DNA of 64,000 bases from NCBI GenBank assembly GCA_963920525.1, contig OY986436.1, positions 94,371,342 through 94,435,341 on the forward strand. The letters are read 5' to 3'. This document shows, in pieces, positions 1 through 10,881 of the stretch. This DNA comes from Dichetophora obliterata (Eukaryota > Arthropoda > Insecta > Diptera > Sciomyzidae). How positions within the stretch are numbered: position 1 is the first letter of the stretch; each line of letters begins with the position of its first letter. Made by a program: the position numbers and the translations under genes. The notes below the pieces were generated by a model. The model did no database searches. It worked only from the letters and a program-made list of their open reading frames with translations, and had not been told where the DNA came from.

Positions 1-197
1 GCTGAGTTCCTAAATGCATTAATGCAATGCATCAGTGTGTTTTATTTTGAATTGATCCGAAGTTTATTAACAAAAATTGCGCAATTCTACTGATTTTAAG
101 AATATCAATAGATATGCGCAGTTTTTGTAATTGAACTTAGCACGAATTCAAAATAAACCACACTGATGCATTGCATAAATGCATTTAGGAACTCAGC
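1..197. repeat. Palindromic MITE (foldback), at window edge
   Basis: The first and last roughly 90 bases are inverted complements. Both ends read GCTGAGTTCCTAAATGCAT inward, and the arms stay alignable nearly to the centre. It has no coding capacity. The element may begin just before the window, so target duplications cannot be judged. It abuts the SINE that follows. Confidence 0.75.
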
Positions 198-201
198 CCT
201 A

Positions 202-525
202 GTGGCGGCCGTAGCATAGTGGGTAGAGTGCGTGGCCCTTAAGCTAAAGAACCGCAATAGCCTGGGTTCAATTCCAGCTCAGACAGAAAGTTTTTTCAAT
301 TGAAATAATTTTTTTCAGTTCGTCACCTCTCTGCAGACAATGGCAAACCTCGGAGAGTAAAAATTGCCATGTAAAGCTTCTTGAGAGCATAAGCAGTTCA
401 GACAATTAGGTCCAGTTCTCGATCATTTGTGATCAAACATTTAATAAAACGCACAACACAATTGATCAATAAAAGCTAGGTCAAAGTCCTTCCAAGGGCT
501 GAAATGGTCAGTTTATTTTTTTTTT
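202..525 (+). mobile_element. tRNA-derived SINE, copy 1
   Basis: The head (about 203-285) resembles a tRNA: GGCGGCCGTAGC, an A-box-like TAGCATAGTGGGTAGAG, then a B-box-like GGGTTCAATTCC. About 235 bases of unrelated body follow, ending in a T-rich tail after TCAGTTTATTT. A second full copy in opposite orientation lies at 8980-9304 and matches along head and body. That argues for a transcribed retroposon rather than a tRNA gene. The anticodon arm does not fold as a normal 7-base loop. Transcription by RNA polymerase III from the internal boxes is inferred. Confidence 0.8.
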
Positions 526-967
526 AGTAGTTATTTTGTATATTATTATGTTATATAATAAGACTACAGTATGTAATAAGATCTCAGTTTAGTTTTAATT
601 TATTATATTAAATATTAAGAGTACATTTTAGTTTGTAAGTGCTTATATTATATAATAAGTCATAAAGTTCGCTAGTATTATCTATACTATTATATAAAAG
701 GAGACTCACGAAATTTAATCCAGAATAAGCTCGGTAACAGCTGAACCGATTTTAATAATTCTTTTTTTATTTGATTCCTATGATAATGTAGATTGTAATA
801 GCTTACCAAGGTTTTCGAAAAATGTATTCTTTAATTATTGCAAAATCACGCATTTTATTTGATGCCTACATTCAACCAGCAGCACAATATAACAGCAAAC
901 AAAGCTTTTCTCTCTTTGTCGAGAGAGCTTTTCTCATTATAACACGACAGCCATGTTGTGTAGTTAA

Positions 968-1115
968 GCTGAATTCACTGATAACCTTCAACATGTTTTT
1001 GTGTGATTTAAATAATGTTAATCAAGTTGAGAGCGTTCAGAAATTTTTCTCTCTGAGCGAAAACTTCATATGAAAAAACTTTCAAAACATGCTGAAGGTA
1101 ATCAGTGAATCCAGC
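968..1115. repeat. TTAA-flanked MITE inside Helitron copy 1
   Basis: Terminal inverted repeats of about 28 bp (GCTGAATTCACTGATAACC and GCTGGATTCACTGATTACC) are flanked by TTAA on both sides (964-967, 1116-1119). The same element occupies the same site in Helitron copy 2 (14368-14517). Helitron copy 3 has the uninterrupted site near 19278. A TTAA target suggests mobilisation by a piggyBac-like transposase; the TIRs themselves are not classic piggyBac. Confidence 0.8.
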
Positions 1116-1268
1116 TTAACTTTCAGGGAGATTCTTGCTTTCATACAGTGTTAATTTATTTTCTTTGTTAATGTTTTGAGGGGAGTTGACAGAATTTTGT
1201 TATCAGCATTAATTATGTTTTGCAGCCTTGCCAGCCAGCTTTTCCCCACTTGAGATTGTGTTAGTCTA

Positions 1269-1300
1269 TCTATACGAATATATAAAAGCGTTGAGACACT
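1269..1300 (+). other. Second, internal Helitron-type 5' terminus
   Basis: TCTATACGAATATATAAAAG follows an A, closely matching the outer start TCTATACTATTATATAAAAG at 681. It is also followed by a CTGAACCGATT motif like that downstream of the outer end. Both 5' ends share the single 3' end at 3275. The same tandem arrangement occurs in copy 2 (inner end at 14214) and copy 3 (19127). Confidence 0.7.
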
Positions 1301-1841
1301 GCACGGACGTTTGACAATCACGCAAGAACCACTGAACCGATTAACATGATATAGTTATCAAACGATTTGTTATTCCAAATTAATCGTAATATGCTATGTT
1401 AGATTTGCCATGTCTACTTTCCATGCCCACTTTTTGCAAAAAATGCTATATTTCAGACGATTTTGGTTGTATGAGACTAGAATTTGGTAATCTACGTTGT
1501 ATGGTTACTTTCGCTAACTTTACTAAAAATGGGCATGACCCACTTTAGTTAAGCTTGGAGTAAAGCAAAGCGCACTAGGTTTAAGCTCAATTGAGCTGAA
1601 ATTCTGGCATTCTATTGTTTCGAGTATGAGATGGTTTAAGTGAAAACATTTTTCCACACCCCCATTACCGCCCAGAATTAATCAAAAATGTTATACTTCG
1701 AACGGTTTTGGTTAAATTAGACTAAAATTTGTTAATTTAGTTCATACGGCTACTTTCGGCTAAATGGCGATAAATGTACTAATAATGGCGATATATAAAA
1801 TTCTTTTTCGAACAGCATGAAAATTCGTATATAGCCGTAAG

Positions 1842-2048
1842 GTGGTCTGCGGCAGGACAACGTCTGCCGAGCAATACTATACATCAATAAAAATGCTGTA
1901 TATATCAGAAAATTCTAATCGTCATGCATTGATGTTTCAAACGAAAACGTCTAGTATGTGTTTTGTTCGAAGGTCAATTTACACTTTTACAAATTCACAA
2001 AACGATCATAAAAAATTCATTGAATTGGGTCAGGATAAATTCTACTAG
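1842..2048 (+). pseudogene. Short Helitron-borne reading frame, truncated
   Basis: A 68-codon frame starting MVCGRTTSAEQYYTSIK. Helitron copy 2 carries the same frame (13386-13631), 13 codons longer, ending YEYIGKEID. In copy 1 a stop cuts it after GQDKFY, although the downstream codons remain recognisable. Helitron copy 3 keeps the central part in frame (about 18830-18935, minus), with mostly amino-acid-changing differences. I do not recognise a domain. It may be the eroded end of a Helitron gene or a captured fragment. Confidence 0.35.
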
Positions 2049-2844
2049 AACTGTAACGTTGACTATGAATATATAGGTAAGGAAATAGATTAAAACATAG
2101 ATTTATGTATATAACTTTGGAATAGTTAGAAATATTTGAAATAATTTTCACAGAATTAGTTTTTAAGCTGTACCACATTGCAAAAAATATAACAACATTT
2201 TAAGCAAATTAGTTTTCATGAAAAAATCATAAGGGGTAGGGGGTAGTTGGCCCATGATTTTTAATGATAGAAACTGTTTGTGTCAAAATATAACAATTTT
2301 TGCAGGTAAATTATGTTTTATGAAAGAACAAGGAAAATGAAAATGAAAATTAAAATTAAAAAAACATTAAAATTAAAAAAAATATGTACAACAAAACCCA
2401 ACTCTTGGCCTATTGTTTAGTACAAGTTGGATATTTTAGAGGTTTTTTGAAAACAATATAAAACATTGCATTGGTGAGGTAACGGTAAACCTTTTCTCAG
2501 TTTCCCAATTTACTTAATTGAGCTTTCAAACAAAGAAAATTGGATGAAAATCGATTTGAATATGGCGGAAATGTTTAGTTGCTATGTCAAAACATGAAAT
2601 TTCAATCGTTTTTTTCTCATTCTGAGGCATATGAGTTATACTGAGAAAATCTATAGTTTTGAGATATCGCAAGAATTTTAATGTCATAATAACAGGTTTT
2701 CTTAAAACAAACCTAATATCCGTACAAAATATTTCCGAAAAGAAAATTACCGTTAATTTTATTAATCAACGACTGTCCATACAAAAATGCATTGCCAAAA
2801 GTGTGATATCATTATAACGGTTTTTTTTTTAATTTAAGAAGAAT

Positions 2845-2906
2845 TGTTGTTTGGCCGAAGCCCAATAACAACAATTAATAACTGAAGAAGGCCGATTAAC
2901 TGCAAC
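2845..2906. repeat. 62-bp insertion with 14-bp target duplication
   Basis: The segment is bracketed by direct repeats AATTTAAGAAGAAT (2831-2844 and 2907-2920). The same insertion is in Helitron copy 2 (about 12494-12571). Helitron copy 3 lacks it. Duplication length and tiny size suggest a severely 5'-truncated retroposon; the source element is unknown. Confidence 0.6.
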
Positions 2907-3275
2907 AATTTAAGAAGAATATATTTTTTTTCAGAATATATATAAAAAATTACATTTTTGATTACAAATTTTAAAAATTTTTTACCCAAATTTTATTCTA
3001 ACGCTGTTATGCAGGACTTTTTCGAAAGTAAAAAAAAAAAGAAAGCTAGGTTAATTTGTGTCATCATAACAACTACCGTTGAAATAAGTTATTCAAATTA
3101 AATAAAGTCATTTCTTAATATATATACCATTTTTTCATAATTAAACAAAACAAACCCAATAATTTTTATATTTTGAATTTGTTTTAATAACACTAAATAT
3201 TTTCATTTTAAGATTAAAAATTTTTACATTTCATTTAATATTTTTATCGCAGGCGAAGCAGCGGGTATTTGCTAG

Positions 3276-4085
3276 TATTAAATAATAAGCCAAATAGTAA
3301 TTTGTTTGCAAGTTTTAGTTTTAGTAGTGGAAAGATAAGGTTTTCGGCGCAAATAGAATTAGTAAATATTTACCTACCAATATTTTAATTTTATGACTTA
3401 AAATATTTTGTTTCATAGCATTAATTATTTTCAAATAGTTTTACATAATCTGATAAAACAAGCGACACATCAAATTAAAATAAATTAATTAATTTATAAT
3501 ACATTCCGGCAAACACTTCAAATAAATTTTTACTCTTCTGTATTGCTTAAATCTTACTTTTCGGCATTGTTCAAATCTATTTCGGAATATTTTTTAAGAA
3601 AATTAAAATTATTTTAGCATAATTTATTAATAATTGTCCGATTATTTGAAGTATCGCATGTTTTATCAGATTAAAAAACAAAATCGCAAAAATCCTAATT
3701 GTAACCAATTACTACATATGAAATATTGTGGAAATATTTTCTTCAACTATTCCTTGAAGTACAGGTACAAAAAAGTGTGCAACTTTGAACTTTTTTAGTA
3801 ATAAAAAATGAAATATTAATAAATAAATGAATTTGAATTAAAGCACCTTGGAATTGCAATGAAATATTTTTTGAAATTGTAATTTAAATTTTATAGTTGA
3901 GTAGTATTTGATAAATAAATATAAATAAAAAATACAATATGTTCGATATTGGTAAATTGAAAGAAAGGCATTTTGGTTTATTTCACCAATATTTCTTTCA
4001 ATGTTCCAAATAATTGATATAGAAAGCAAAAATTCTGTAATTAAATATATTCATATAATATAATTGCAATTGCATGAAAAACTTC
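3276..4085. other. AT-rich stretch, no feature seen
   Basis: Very AT-rich sequence with homopolymer runs. I see no convincing reading frame, terminal inverted repeat or repeat match to the rest of the window. Confidence 0.5.
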
Positions 4086-4087
4086 CT

Positions 4088-4495
4088 TGCTAGAAATGTA
4101 GAATAAAAAAATGAAAATACAACTCAGCCAAAAAAGTTGAGAATCAAAAAATTAGAATATCGACAAATTGGTAAATTCTAGGAAATCTTGTTCTGCTTCA
4201 TTTTATTCATAATTCCTTAAATATACCAAATGATAGCAATTCTAGTAGGAACAAAAAGGTAAAAAGAACAAAACTTGTTGCCGCTCGCTTTTGCACAGAA
4301 ATCTTTCCTTTAGAAATGTAGGACAAAAAAAATGTTAACAAAGCTCAGCCAAAACAAAGCTGACAACTTTATTGCAATTTCCTAATTTCAATAAAATATT
4401 TGAAATTATCGCAATTCTAATAGGAAGAAAAAGGCCAAAGCATTCTAAAAAGAACAAACGTTTTCCCAGCTCGCTTGTGCACACATAATTTTAAA
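4088..4495. repeat. Diverged tandem duplication
   Basis: Two units of about 220 bp (roughly 4088-4300 and 4310-4495) share the order TAGAAATGTAG, CTCAGCCAAAA, GCAATTCTA.TAGGAA, GCTCGCTT.TGCACA. The end resembles the GCTCGCTTGTG...CACACA stretch at 20029-20047. Alignment is by eye and imperfect. Confidence 0.4.
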
Positions 4496-4620
4496 AATAC
4501 CTCTGCCCGAAACAGTCAGCAAGAACGTCGGCAGAACAACACTAGCAGCGCGCCGGCAGAACCCAATCTTTGTAGTTTTGAAATAATACTCAAACGCGAA
4601 CTTTGAGTTTCTGGCCCTCT

Positions 4621-4672
4621 TGATATATACTCTCTTTGTATATACTCTCTTTGTAAATACTCTCTTTGAGTA
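4621..4672 (+). repeat. Short minisatellite
   Basis: Three head-to-tail copies of about 16 bp with core TATATACTCTCTTTG, the third slightly changed. Confidence 0.7.
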
Positions 4673-5174
4673 CCGATGCAGGCATTTGTTACTCTTCTGT
4701 CTACTTTTTTGCCTACTTTTCTATCTACTCTTCCTTTTTTCTCTTCAAAAAACTGCTTTTGTGTTAAAATAAGTACTTTTTTAGCAATAGTTTGCTACTA
4801 ACAACAGACAAGTAAAAAATGCAACCCTTTGGAGCTCAATCAAAATTTTGACTGATTCGATGTAGAGTTTGAAGTTCATTTTCGCTCTCGCAGAGAGTTC
4901 ATTTTTTAACATAGGAAAGCAACAACAAATTTTAATTGATTCAATCATTTCACAGACGTGTGAACACCCAATAAGGGTGAGTAGGTTTTTGTACTTATTT
5001 TTTTCGGATATACTCAGAGTCGCAAAAAAGCTATCCGTTGCAGATCTCTGGTCTTAACAATAAAGTTTATGATTGTTACAAAATTGAAATGGTGCAGCTT
5101 TGGGTTAAAAAACAAATTAATTCATAACTTTTCAAGTAAGTTTTTATGTTGATAGCTGTTTAAAATCCTTCTCT

Positions 5175-5672
5175 TTATTCACTTAAAACATTTAGTTTAC
5201 AAACCGGATCCAAGCGAAATCTATCTTCATTAGGCATTCCTTGATGATGCTGTCCTGGTGAATTCCGTCCTGGATAGTTTACACCATATCCATTAGGCTG
5301 ATAATGTCCATATCTACGATCATTATGCGTGTATGTTCTGACAAAGAAGAACAACATTTCGAATAACTTTATGAACTACATGTAAAACAATTGGGCAAAT
5401 TATATGACACTCACCTATAGTCCGGGTCTCCTGGATTGGGCCATTGGTAGTCATTCACACCAACTCGGGAATAAAATCGTGGATCCCTAGTTTGAGCAAT
5501 AGCACAAGGAAAATTGAAGTCAAATAGGTACATAGTGCAAAACATAAATGCCACAATTAGTACACGTTTGTCCCGGTATTTGAAATTTCTCATTTCAATC
5601 CGATCTCTTGTGGGATATTTGTTTTTAAATGAAATCATTTTACAAACGGTTTTTGAATATAAATCACCGGAT
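5175..5672 (-). CDS. Small secreted protein gene, two coding exons
   Basis: Minus-strand gene, not recognised by name. Coding exon 1 is 5638-5415, a 77-bp intron spans 5414-5338 (donor CTATAG|GTGAGT, acceptor TTCTTCTTTGTCAG|A), and exon 2 is 5337-5175. Joined they give 128 residues. Met16 is an equally good start: it is followed by basic residues, a hydrophobic core (VLIVAFMFCTMYLF) and a plausible cleavage site at CAIA|QT, a textbook signal peptide. The mature part of about 80 residues is rich in Tyr, Asn, Pro and Gly (YQWPNPGDPDYR, YGHYQPNGYGVNYPG) and has a single late Cys. A polyadenylation signal AATAAA overlaps the stop codon. TTTTACAG ending at 5673 could be the acceptor of a 5' UTR intron, so exon 1 may begin at 5672. 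A cuticle, matrix or peptide-precursor role is possible but unproven. It is the only convincing host gene here. Confidence 0.7.
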
Positions 5673-6330
5673 CTGTAAAATAGATTATAAAAACAATTAA
5701 ATCAACGTTTTAAAATTTCTTAGCAAATCGTGTTTGTACTAGTTAAAATAATTTTGTAAGGACAAAGAGATAAAACCTTATTGTTCCTTTTAAAATGGTG
5801 AATTCAGAGGAAATATTACATTTTTTGTAGGATTTAAGCTTTGGAAAAGTCGTTCACAATTTAAACAACACTAATATACAGTACTCAAAAGTGTTGAAAA
5901 TAATTTCAATCTGACAAAAAGAAACGCTTTATATTAACAAAAAAGCACTAGAAACCAAATTGTAAAAGATGTTAATCGTATTTGGCGATGGTTATAAAAT
6001 AAATGCTAAAGGTGTATTTTTGTAAATTATGTTTTTCAAAAATATTATTTTGATATTATTAGTTGCTTACTTTACATGATATTTCATAAAATTGTAATTT
6101 AACTATTAAGAAATTATATCTTTGACTGGACCGAAGTTAAAATACCCCACAGCCGTTTTTAAGTATATTCAAAGATTTTAATGTTGTATTATTTTAATGA
6201 CGTGATTTTTATAGGGCTTGGTTTTATCTAAATATTTCAAACTCACAGTGCATTTCTATTATCAAAGCTTATGTGTAACATATCAAGTTTAAACATTGAT
6301 TTATTTTGGAATTCATGAAGGTTTCACTAT
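5673..6330. other. Upstream of the secreted gene, no clear feature
   Basis: AT-rich sequence that presumably holds the promoter and a possible non-coding first exon of the minus-strand secreted gene. I could not place a TATA box or first exon with confidence. Confidence 0.4.
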
Positions 6331-6334
6331 TATG

Positions 6335-6545
6335 ATGACGTCACTTTGTATAGGATATAGGCGATGTTTTCAGGTTTTTTATCAAATTCCAAACACACAG
6401 TTAAAATTAAAACTTTTTTTAAAAATTTATGGGCTATTTTAATAATTTTTGTGGAATTAAAGGAGATTTTACAGTTTACATAAAGTCGTTTTGTATAGGA
6501 AGTAGACGTGGTTTTCATTTGATTTTACAAATTTCATAAAACTGG
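6335..6545 (+). repeat. Dispersed repeat module A (two partial units)
   Basis: Two related stretches (about 6335-6385 and 6445-6541) share CACTTTGTATAGGATATAGG- and GTGGTTTTCATTTGATTT-type motifs. The second matches the minus strand of 25890-25980. It has no coding potential. Confidence 0.5.
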
Positions 6546-7105
6546 CTTACAGTCAGAATGTATAATAATTTCCACTATCTGTTTCTAATGTAAACTTGGT
6601 CAGTGCATCCGAAAATGTCATTATCTTTTTTTTTCTGTTACTCCGTTCTAGATATATTGCCCACTGTATATTTTTACAAAAAAAATAAGTTGGTTTCACT
6701 TCATAGCAAATATCTCCAGAACCAACAACAACAACCAAACAATAAATCAAATTAAAGCTAATAAAATTTCCTACAAACAATGATTACATTTTTTTTTGAT
6801 TCAACTGTTAGTTTTGGCGAAATAAATTAAATTTTAGAGGATATTTTGCGTTTTTCAGAAAAATTTACAAAAAACAAAACTAATTGCAAATTTTATTCAG
6901 AAATCAAAAAATTTTGTAAGTTTTGACATGTTTGCTTAGCGTCTGTACTTTTCCGAAAAAAAATAAGATATTGTTCAAGAAAATCTATTGAGAAAAGGAA
7001 AAGTTGTGGTCAATTTAACGAAAGCACCCAAATTGAGTGATTGCCTATTTATGCATTTCACCTTATTTTATTGTCATATAAATACATAACAAGAAAGGGT
7101 TATTG
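6546..7105 (+). repeat. Dispersed repeat module B, copy 1
   Basis: Collinear with 26035-26525 in the same orientation: shared blocks include CACTATC.GTTTCTAATGTAAA, TCCGTTCT, AGTTGGTT.CACT, CCTACAAACAA, GAGAAAAGGAAAAGTT and TTTATGCATTTC. No terminal repeat or protein was identified. Confidence 0.6.
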
Positions 7106-7270
7106 TAGGTAAAATAATTTTTTTATTTTTATTGTTCATAAGGCAAAGTGTCAAATCAGGTATTTTGAGAATTGAATCTATAGTTGGATAGAGCAAAATA
7201 GAGTCAAAAAGGTTCCACTCATAAAAAGGAAAACATATTTCTCCCACCGCTGCACATTAAACTTGGACTT

Positions 7271-7456
7271 ATGAAAAATTTTGGAAAAGCGTTAGACAAA
7301 GAAGGTGAAGCATTCACATATTTGAAAGCCATTTTTCCAAATATTTCTGATGCCAAGATAAAAGAAGGTGTCTTTGTTGGACAGCAAATAAAAAAGGTGT
7401 TAAACAATCTTCAATTCTCAGAATTATTGTCTCCAGTTTATGTCTTTAAAAATTAA
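7271..7456 (+). pseudogene. Fragment of a multicopy arthropod protein family (middle part)
   Basis: The 61-codon frame includes GEAFTYLKAIFPNISDAK and IKEGVFVGQQIKKVL. From memory, these match the central segment of a repeat-like uncharacterised protein family abundant in arthropods, in which a Cys-rich N-terminus precedes this block and a block reading MSLKIHFLHSH...GERFHQD follows. Those other parts appear as separate fragments at 34412-34840 and 21728-21970. Here there is no start context and no continuation, so it is a relic. Whether the family is a transposon gene or a host gene spread by transposons I cannot tell. Confidence 0.6.
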
Positions 7457-7643
7457 TTTTCTGCACGCCCATTTGAATTTTTTTTTGTAGCAGAACCTCC
7501 GGAGGATTCACCGCAATATGAAGTAAAGTGAGAACCGGTCCCAAGGATTTTGGGACGAAGAAATGATAAGTGACTATTGTTGGTTTCTCATCAGAGAAAC
7601 CGATCCCGAATTGAATAAACGACAAAACAAGAATCGTAATCAT
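7446..7643 (-). CDS. Possible short secreted peptide ORF (weak)
   Basis: Starting at the internal Met (7643), the frame opens MITILVLSFIQFGIGFSDEK, resembling a signal peptide, and runs about 66 codons to a stop. No exon junction, homologue or polyadenylation signal was identified. It overlaps the relic at 7271-7456 tail to tail and is surrounded by repeats. It is as likely to be chance as a gene. Confidence 0.2.
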   Translation of the reverse strand: MITILVLSFIQFGIGFSDEKPTIVTYHFFVPKSLGPVLTLLHIAVNPPEVLLQKKIQMGVQKINF

Positions 7644-7854
7644 TTTGAACACAATGGCCCTTATTACCAATTGCTTTCGACGTTCGATCTTCGCTGGTTA
7701 TCGAACACCGAGTATCGAACGTCAAGTTCTTATTATGAGTAGTGCAACCACGGTTGCCACTTTGGTTCAAGTGTACCAAAATTGGTACATTTATTTTAAC
7801 TTCGTACATTGGTGCACTATTTTCCGAGTTGGTACATTTTGTAAAAGATTTATA

Positions 7855-8281
7855 GCCCAAACAGAATAGGCATAGCCAACACGTAGCGAGCTGTCGAAAA
7901 CGTAGTCAACGAAATGTTGTGCACAGAATAGAATTTATGTTGATAACGCAGATAGAGCTTTATGCTTACAATATTTTGTTATTTTTTACTAAATTAATAG
8001 ATACAGCCTTTTGCATATAATAATTTGTTTGTTTTTTTACTAAATTGGATTAATATGTTTTAGTCAATTTTAAGTTTTCTAATTTGAACTATGTATTTTG
8101 ACATTTCGCTACCGTTGGCTGCGGCAAAAGTTAAAAGTTCGTCAACATTTTTGTGTCGGTTGCGTTCGCTACGTGTTGGTTATTTTCATTATGTTCATTT
8201 CATAGGGTTGCAAGGCAATCAACTTCTATGTTGACATTTTTTCTGTTAGCTGTGTGTTGGCTATGCTTATTCTGTTTGGGC
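7855..8281. repeat. MITE with TA target duplication
   Basis: Ends are GCCCAAACAGAATAGGCATA and, inverted, GCCCAAACAGAATAAGCATA, each flanked by TA (7853-7854, 8282-8283). Similarity between the arms continues past 30 bp. The 427-bp size, TA duplication and lack of a transposase suggest a Tc1/mariner-mobilised MITE. Confidence 0.8.
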
Positions 8282-8475
8282 TACTACAATTTCAAAATCT
8301 TTTTCAAAAAGCAAAATTTGGTAGAACTGTTCGAGAAATGCTCAGAGTTATGTTAAGTGAAAACTTGCATTGCATTCAGTTTTGAAAGTTGAGAGTTTAA
8401 ATGCTTTTCTTGATATACATATAAAAAATCAGGGACCCAAAATGATCGTTATTTTTAAATTTTTTAATGTCACAT

Positions 8476-8818
8476 AATGCAATGTTTTCTATTTCTGTGC
8501 ATTCCTCAATTCAGAATTCTTTCAAAGCCAAAACAGCTTAAAGTATATAAAAAGTGGAACTCCAACGTGTTGCGACATCCATTGGTTGAGAATTAGATTG
8601 TTAATTTAATATGTTTATTCCATTCGATTTAAATATCTGATCGAAAAATAACGATCAAAAATTAATTGGTATAATTTGATTTATTTTATAGAATTACATA
8701 GTTGGTTGGATTTCTGTTAAAATCATTAAAAATTAAAACACAGAACTCCAGTTCGAAAATGTAAGGCTCTCATTTTTGTACTCACAATTAGAAATCAATA
8801 TTAAATTACTGTTACACT
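8476..8818 (-). repeat. Dispersed repeat D, copy 1
   Basis: About 340 bp, the reverse complement of 51066-51400, matching almost throughout (shared blocks include GTTGCGACATCCATTGGTTG and TCCAACCAACTATG). No terminal repeats or reading frames were found, so its class is unknown. Confidence 0.7.
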
Positions 8819-8979
8819 GAAGACAAAATGGTAGGAAATTTAAATAAAACATATTAAGTTTTAATGAAAACGTTTTCAAAAATCACCTAATACATTGTTT
8901 ATTAAAATTAAATAAAATAGTACTAAGCAAAACATTTAATAAGAATTTGTTTATTTTAATAAATAAATAATAAATAAAC

Positions 8980-9304
8980 TCGCCATTTCTGCCCTTGGAA
9001 GGACTTTGACCTAGCTTCTATTGATCAATTGTGTTGTGCGTGTTATTAAATGTTTGATCATAAATGACCGAGAACTGGACCTACGTGTTTTATGCCGACT
9101 CCGAACGGCTTATGTTCTCAAGAAGCTTTACATGACAATTTTTACTCTCTGAGGTTTGCCATTGTCTGCAGAGAGTTGACGACCGAACAGAAAAATTAAT
9201 TCAATTGAAAAAAACTTTCTGTCTGAGCTGGAATTGAACCCAGGCTACCGCGGTTCTTAAGCTTAGGAGCCACGCACTCTACCCACTAGGCTACGGCCGC
9301 CACT
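8980..9304 (-). mobile_element. tRNA-derived SINE, copy 2
   Basis: Read on the minus strand it starts AGTGGCGGCCGTAGCCTAGT, keeps the A-box (GGGTAGAG) and B-box (GGGTTCAATTCC), and follows copy 1 to TTCCAAGGGCAGAAATGG. It ends in a TTTA-type tail. Differences from copy 1 are scattered point changes plus a few small indels. A short AAAATAAAC repeat occurs on both flanks and may be the target duplication, but both flanks are AT-rich. Confidence 0.8.
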
Positions 9305-9564
9305 AATAAGTTTATTTTATTAAGAAGTTATTAATGTGCAAATTTAATAAGGTAATTAAGGTAACATAAGATTAAATTAAGCACGGATCTTTTAGTTTTA
9401 ATAAATTTTATAAAAATAAATAAAAAAGAGGATTTTTATTTATTACATATTTTTTTATAAAATGAGATAAAGAATAATTCAGCGTGTTCATTTACATAAA
9501 TAACTTAATTATACAACTTAATACTAGGCAATACTTTTACAGAGATGTTTGAACCCTGAGGTAA

Positions 9565-10718
9565 CCTAGCAAACATTAAGACTGTTTTAAGAAGACTCTT
9601 TTTTGAGTCTTTTTTCCTAGGTTGAGGGCACCTTGATATGACTCCTTTTAGTGATTCTTTTATGACGCAAAAAAATATTTTATGACTCTAATTAAATACA
9701 CTTTAAAGACTCATATTAAAGACTATTTTATTGCCCTTAAAAACTCTCATTAAATCCTCACATTAAATACTCTTTTATGACTCACATAAATGACTCTTTT
9801 GCGACTCATATTAAAGACTCTTTAAATACTTATAACAAAGACTATTTTATGATCCTCAAAACTTCTCCATAAACTCTGATATTAAATACTCCTTTAGGAC
9901 TCATATGAAAGACTCTTTTAAGGCTCAAATTAAAAACTCTTTTAAGACTCATATTTGAAACCATGTTTGTTGTTAATTGATTTCTAATATTTGTTTGTTC
10001 ACTACTCAATAAGGACTAAATGGTTGCCGGAAAATTGTTATCAGGAGTTCGATAGTTGAAAACCTCCTAATTCGCTTCCTCATATTCTTCACTATTTTCT
10101 CCCATCTCCACATCTAAAATAATTTTTATTTTTTGAAAGGTTAATTTTTTCCGAAGACTCTGTCTTACACTGTTTTCTTGTCGCTATTATTCGTGATATC
10201 TAGTGAAAAATTTAAAAGAACTTACTTGACTATTTTTATATATAATTTGTTTAAAAATTAAAAATGAAATCACTTTCACGCACTCCAACCTTTATACTCA
10301 CAATAAATATTTCAAGAATGTTTATATTGCGTGCAGCTCCCCAAAAATGCAGCAAGTTAAGCGCAGCAAGAAAGGAATTCCTCGAATTTTGAATCACAGG
10401 AACGCAGAAAAATTAATCTTTTATGAATCCGTTTTAAGAGCACTCATTAGGCATGCATTAAAAGTATTCTTTTATGAATTCTTTTTATAAGAACTCATGA
10501 AACACGCATTAAAAGCATTCTTTTATGACTCCTTTTTATGAACACTAATAAAACATGCATAAAAAGGATTCTATTTCGAGTCCTTTTTATGAACACTCAT
10601 AACACACGCATAAAAAGGATTCTTTTATGACTTATTTTTATGAACACTCATAGAACACTCACATTTGTGACGCATTTTAGAGTCATATATTTTGAGGGCT
10701 CATAAAATGTTTGCTGGG
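9565..10718. mobile_element. Non-autonomous element with CCCAGCAAA-type ends and subterminal arrays, 1
   Basis: Left end CCTAGCAAACATT and right end, inverted, CCCAGCAAACATTTTATG. The left arm (9590-9960) is a degenerate array built from GACTC and TTTTA words, such as GACTCTTTTATGACTCA. The right arm (10430-10700) repeats CTTTTATGACTCCTTTTTAT and AACACTCAT. The middle has no clear reading frame. No flanking duplication is visible, so the superfamily is undetermined. Confidence 0.65.
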
Positions 10719-10881
10719 AAGTTTTTCTATTATTAATGGTATGGATTAGTATTGTAGTTGAATTAATAATTTGTATTAATTCAGACCTTTTTCGAGATCC
10801 TAGAACCTGAAAGGCTTGAAAGTGCTCGTTAAATTCATCGATGAGAATACGTTCTGAGAGTACTTCTATATCGTTATCATC

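Larger units (their letters stand above)
681..3275 (+). mobile_element. Helitron copy 1 (non-autonomous)
   Basis: It begins with TC (TCTATACTATTATATAAAAG) after an A. It ends ...GCGGGTATTTGCTAG before a T, with a short GC-rich palindromic segment just inside the 3' end. This is the Helitron layout of 5'-TC, CTAG-3' and insertion between A and T. Two more copies lie at 12132-14784 and 16720-19562 on the minus strand with the same termini. No Rep/helicase protein is visible, so it is non-autonomous. It contains a second Helitron-type 5' end (1269), a TTAA MITE (968-1115) and a 62-bp insertion (2845-2906). Confidence 0.85.

Noticed and set aside
203..285. A tRNA gene
   Set aside because: The A and B boxes are present, but the anticodon loop is abnormal and the segment is the head of a 320-bp unit repeated at 8980-9304, so it is a SINE head.
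671..3280. A 10-bp target duplication GCTAGTATTA around Helitron copy 1
   Set aside because: The downstream match uses the Helitron's own GCTAG end. Copies 2 and 3 show only A...T flanks, as expected for Helitrons. The upstream match is probably chance or an older Helitron end.
8153..8356. Hydrophobic 67-codon frame resembling a membrane protein
   Set aside because: Most of it lies inside the TIR of the MITE at 7855-8281.
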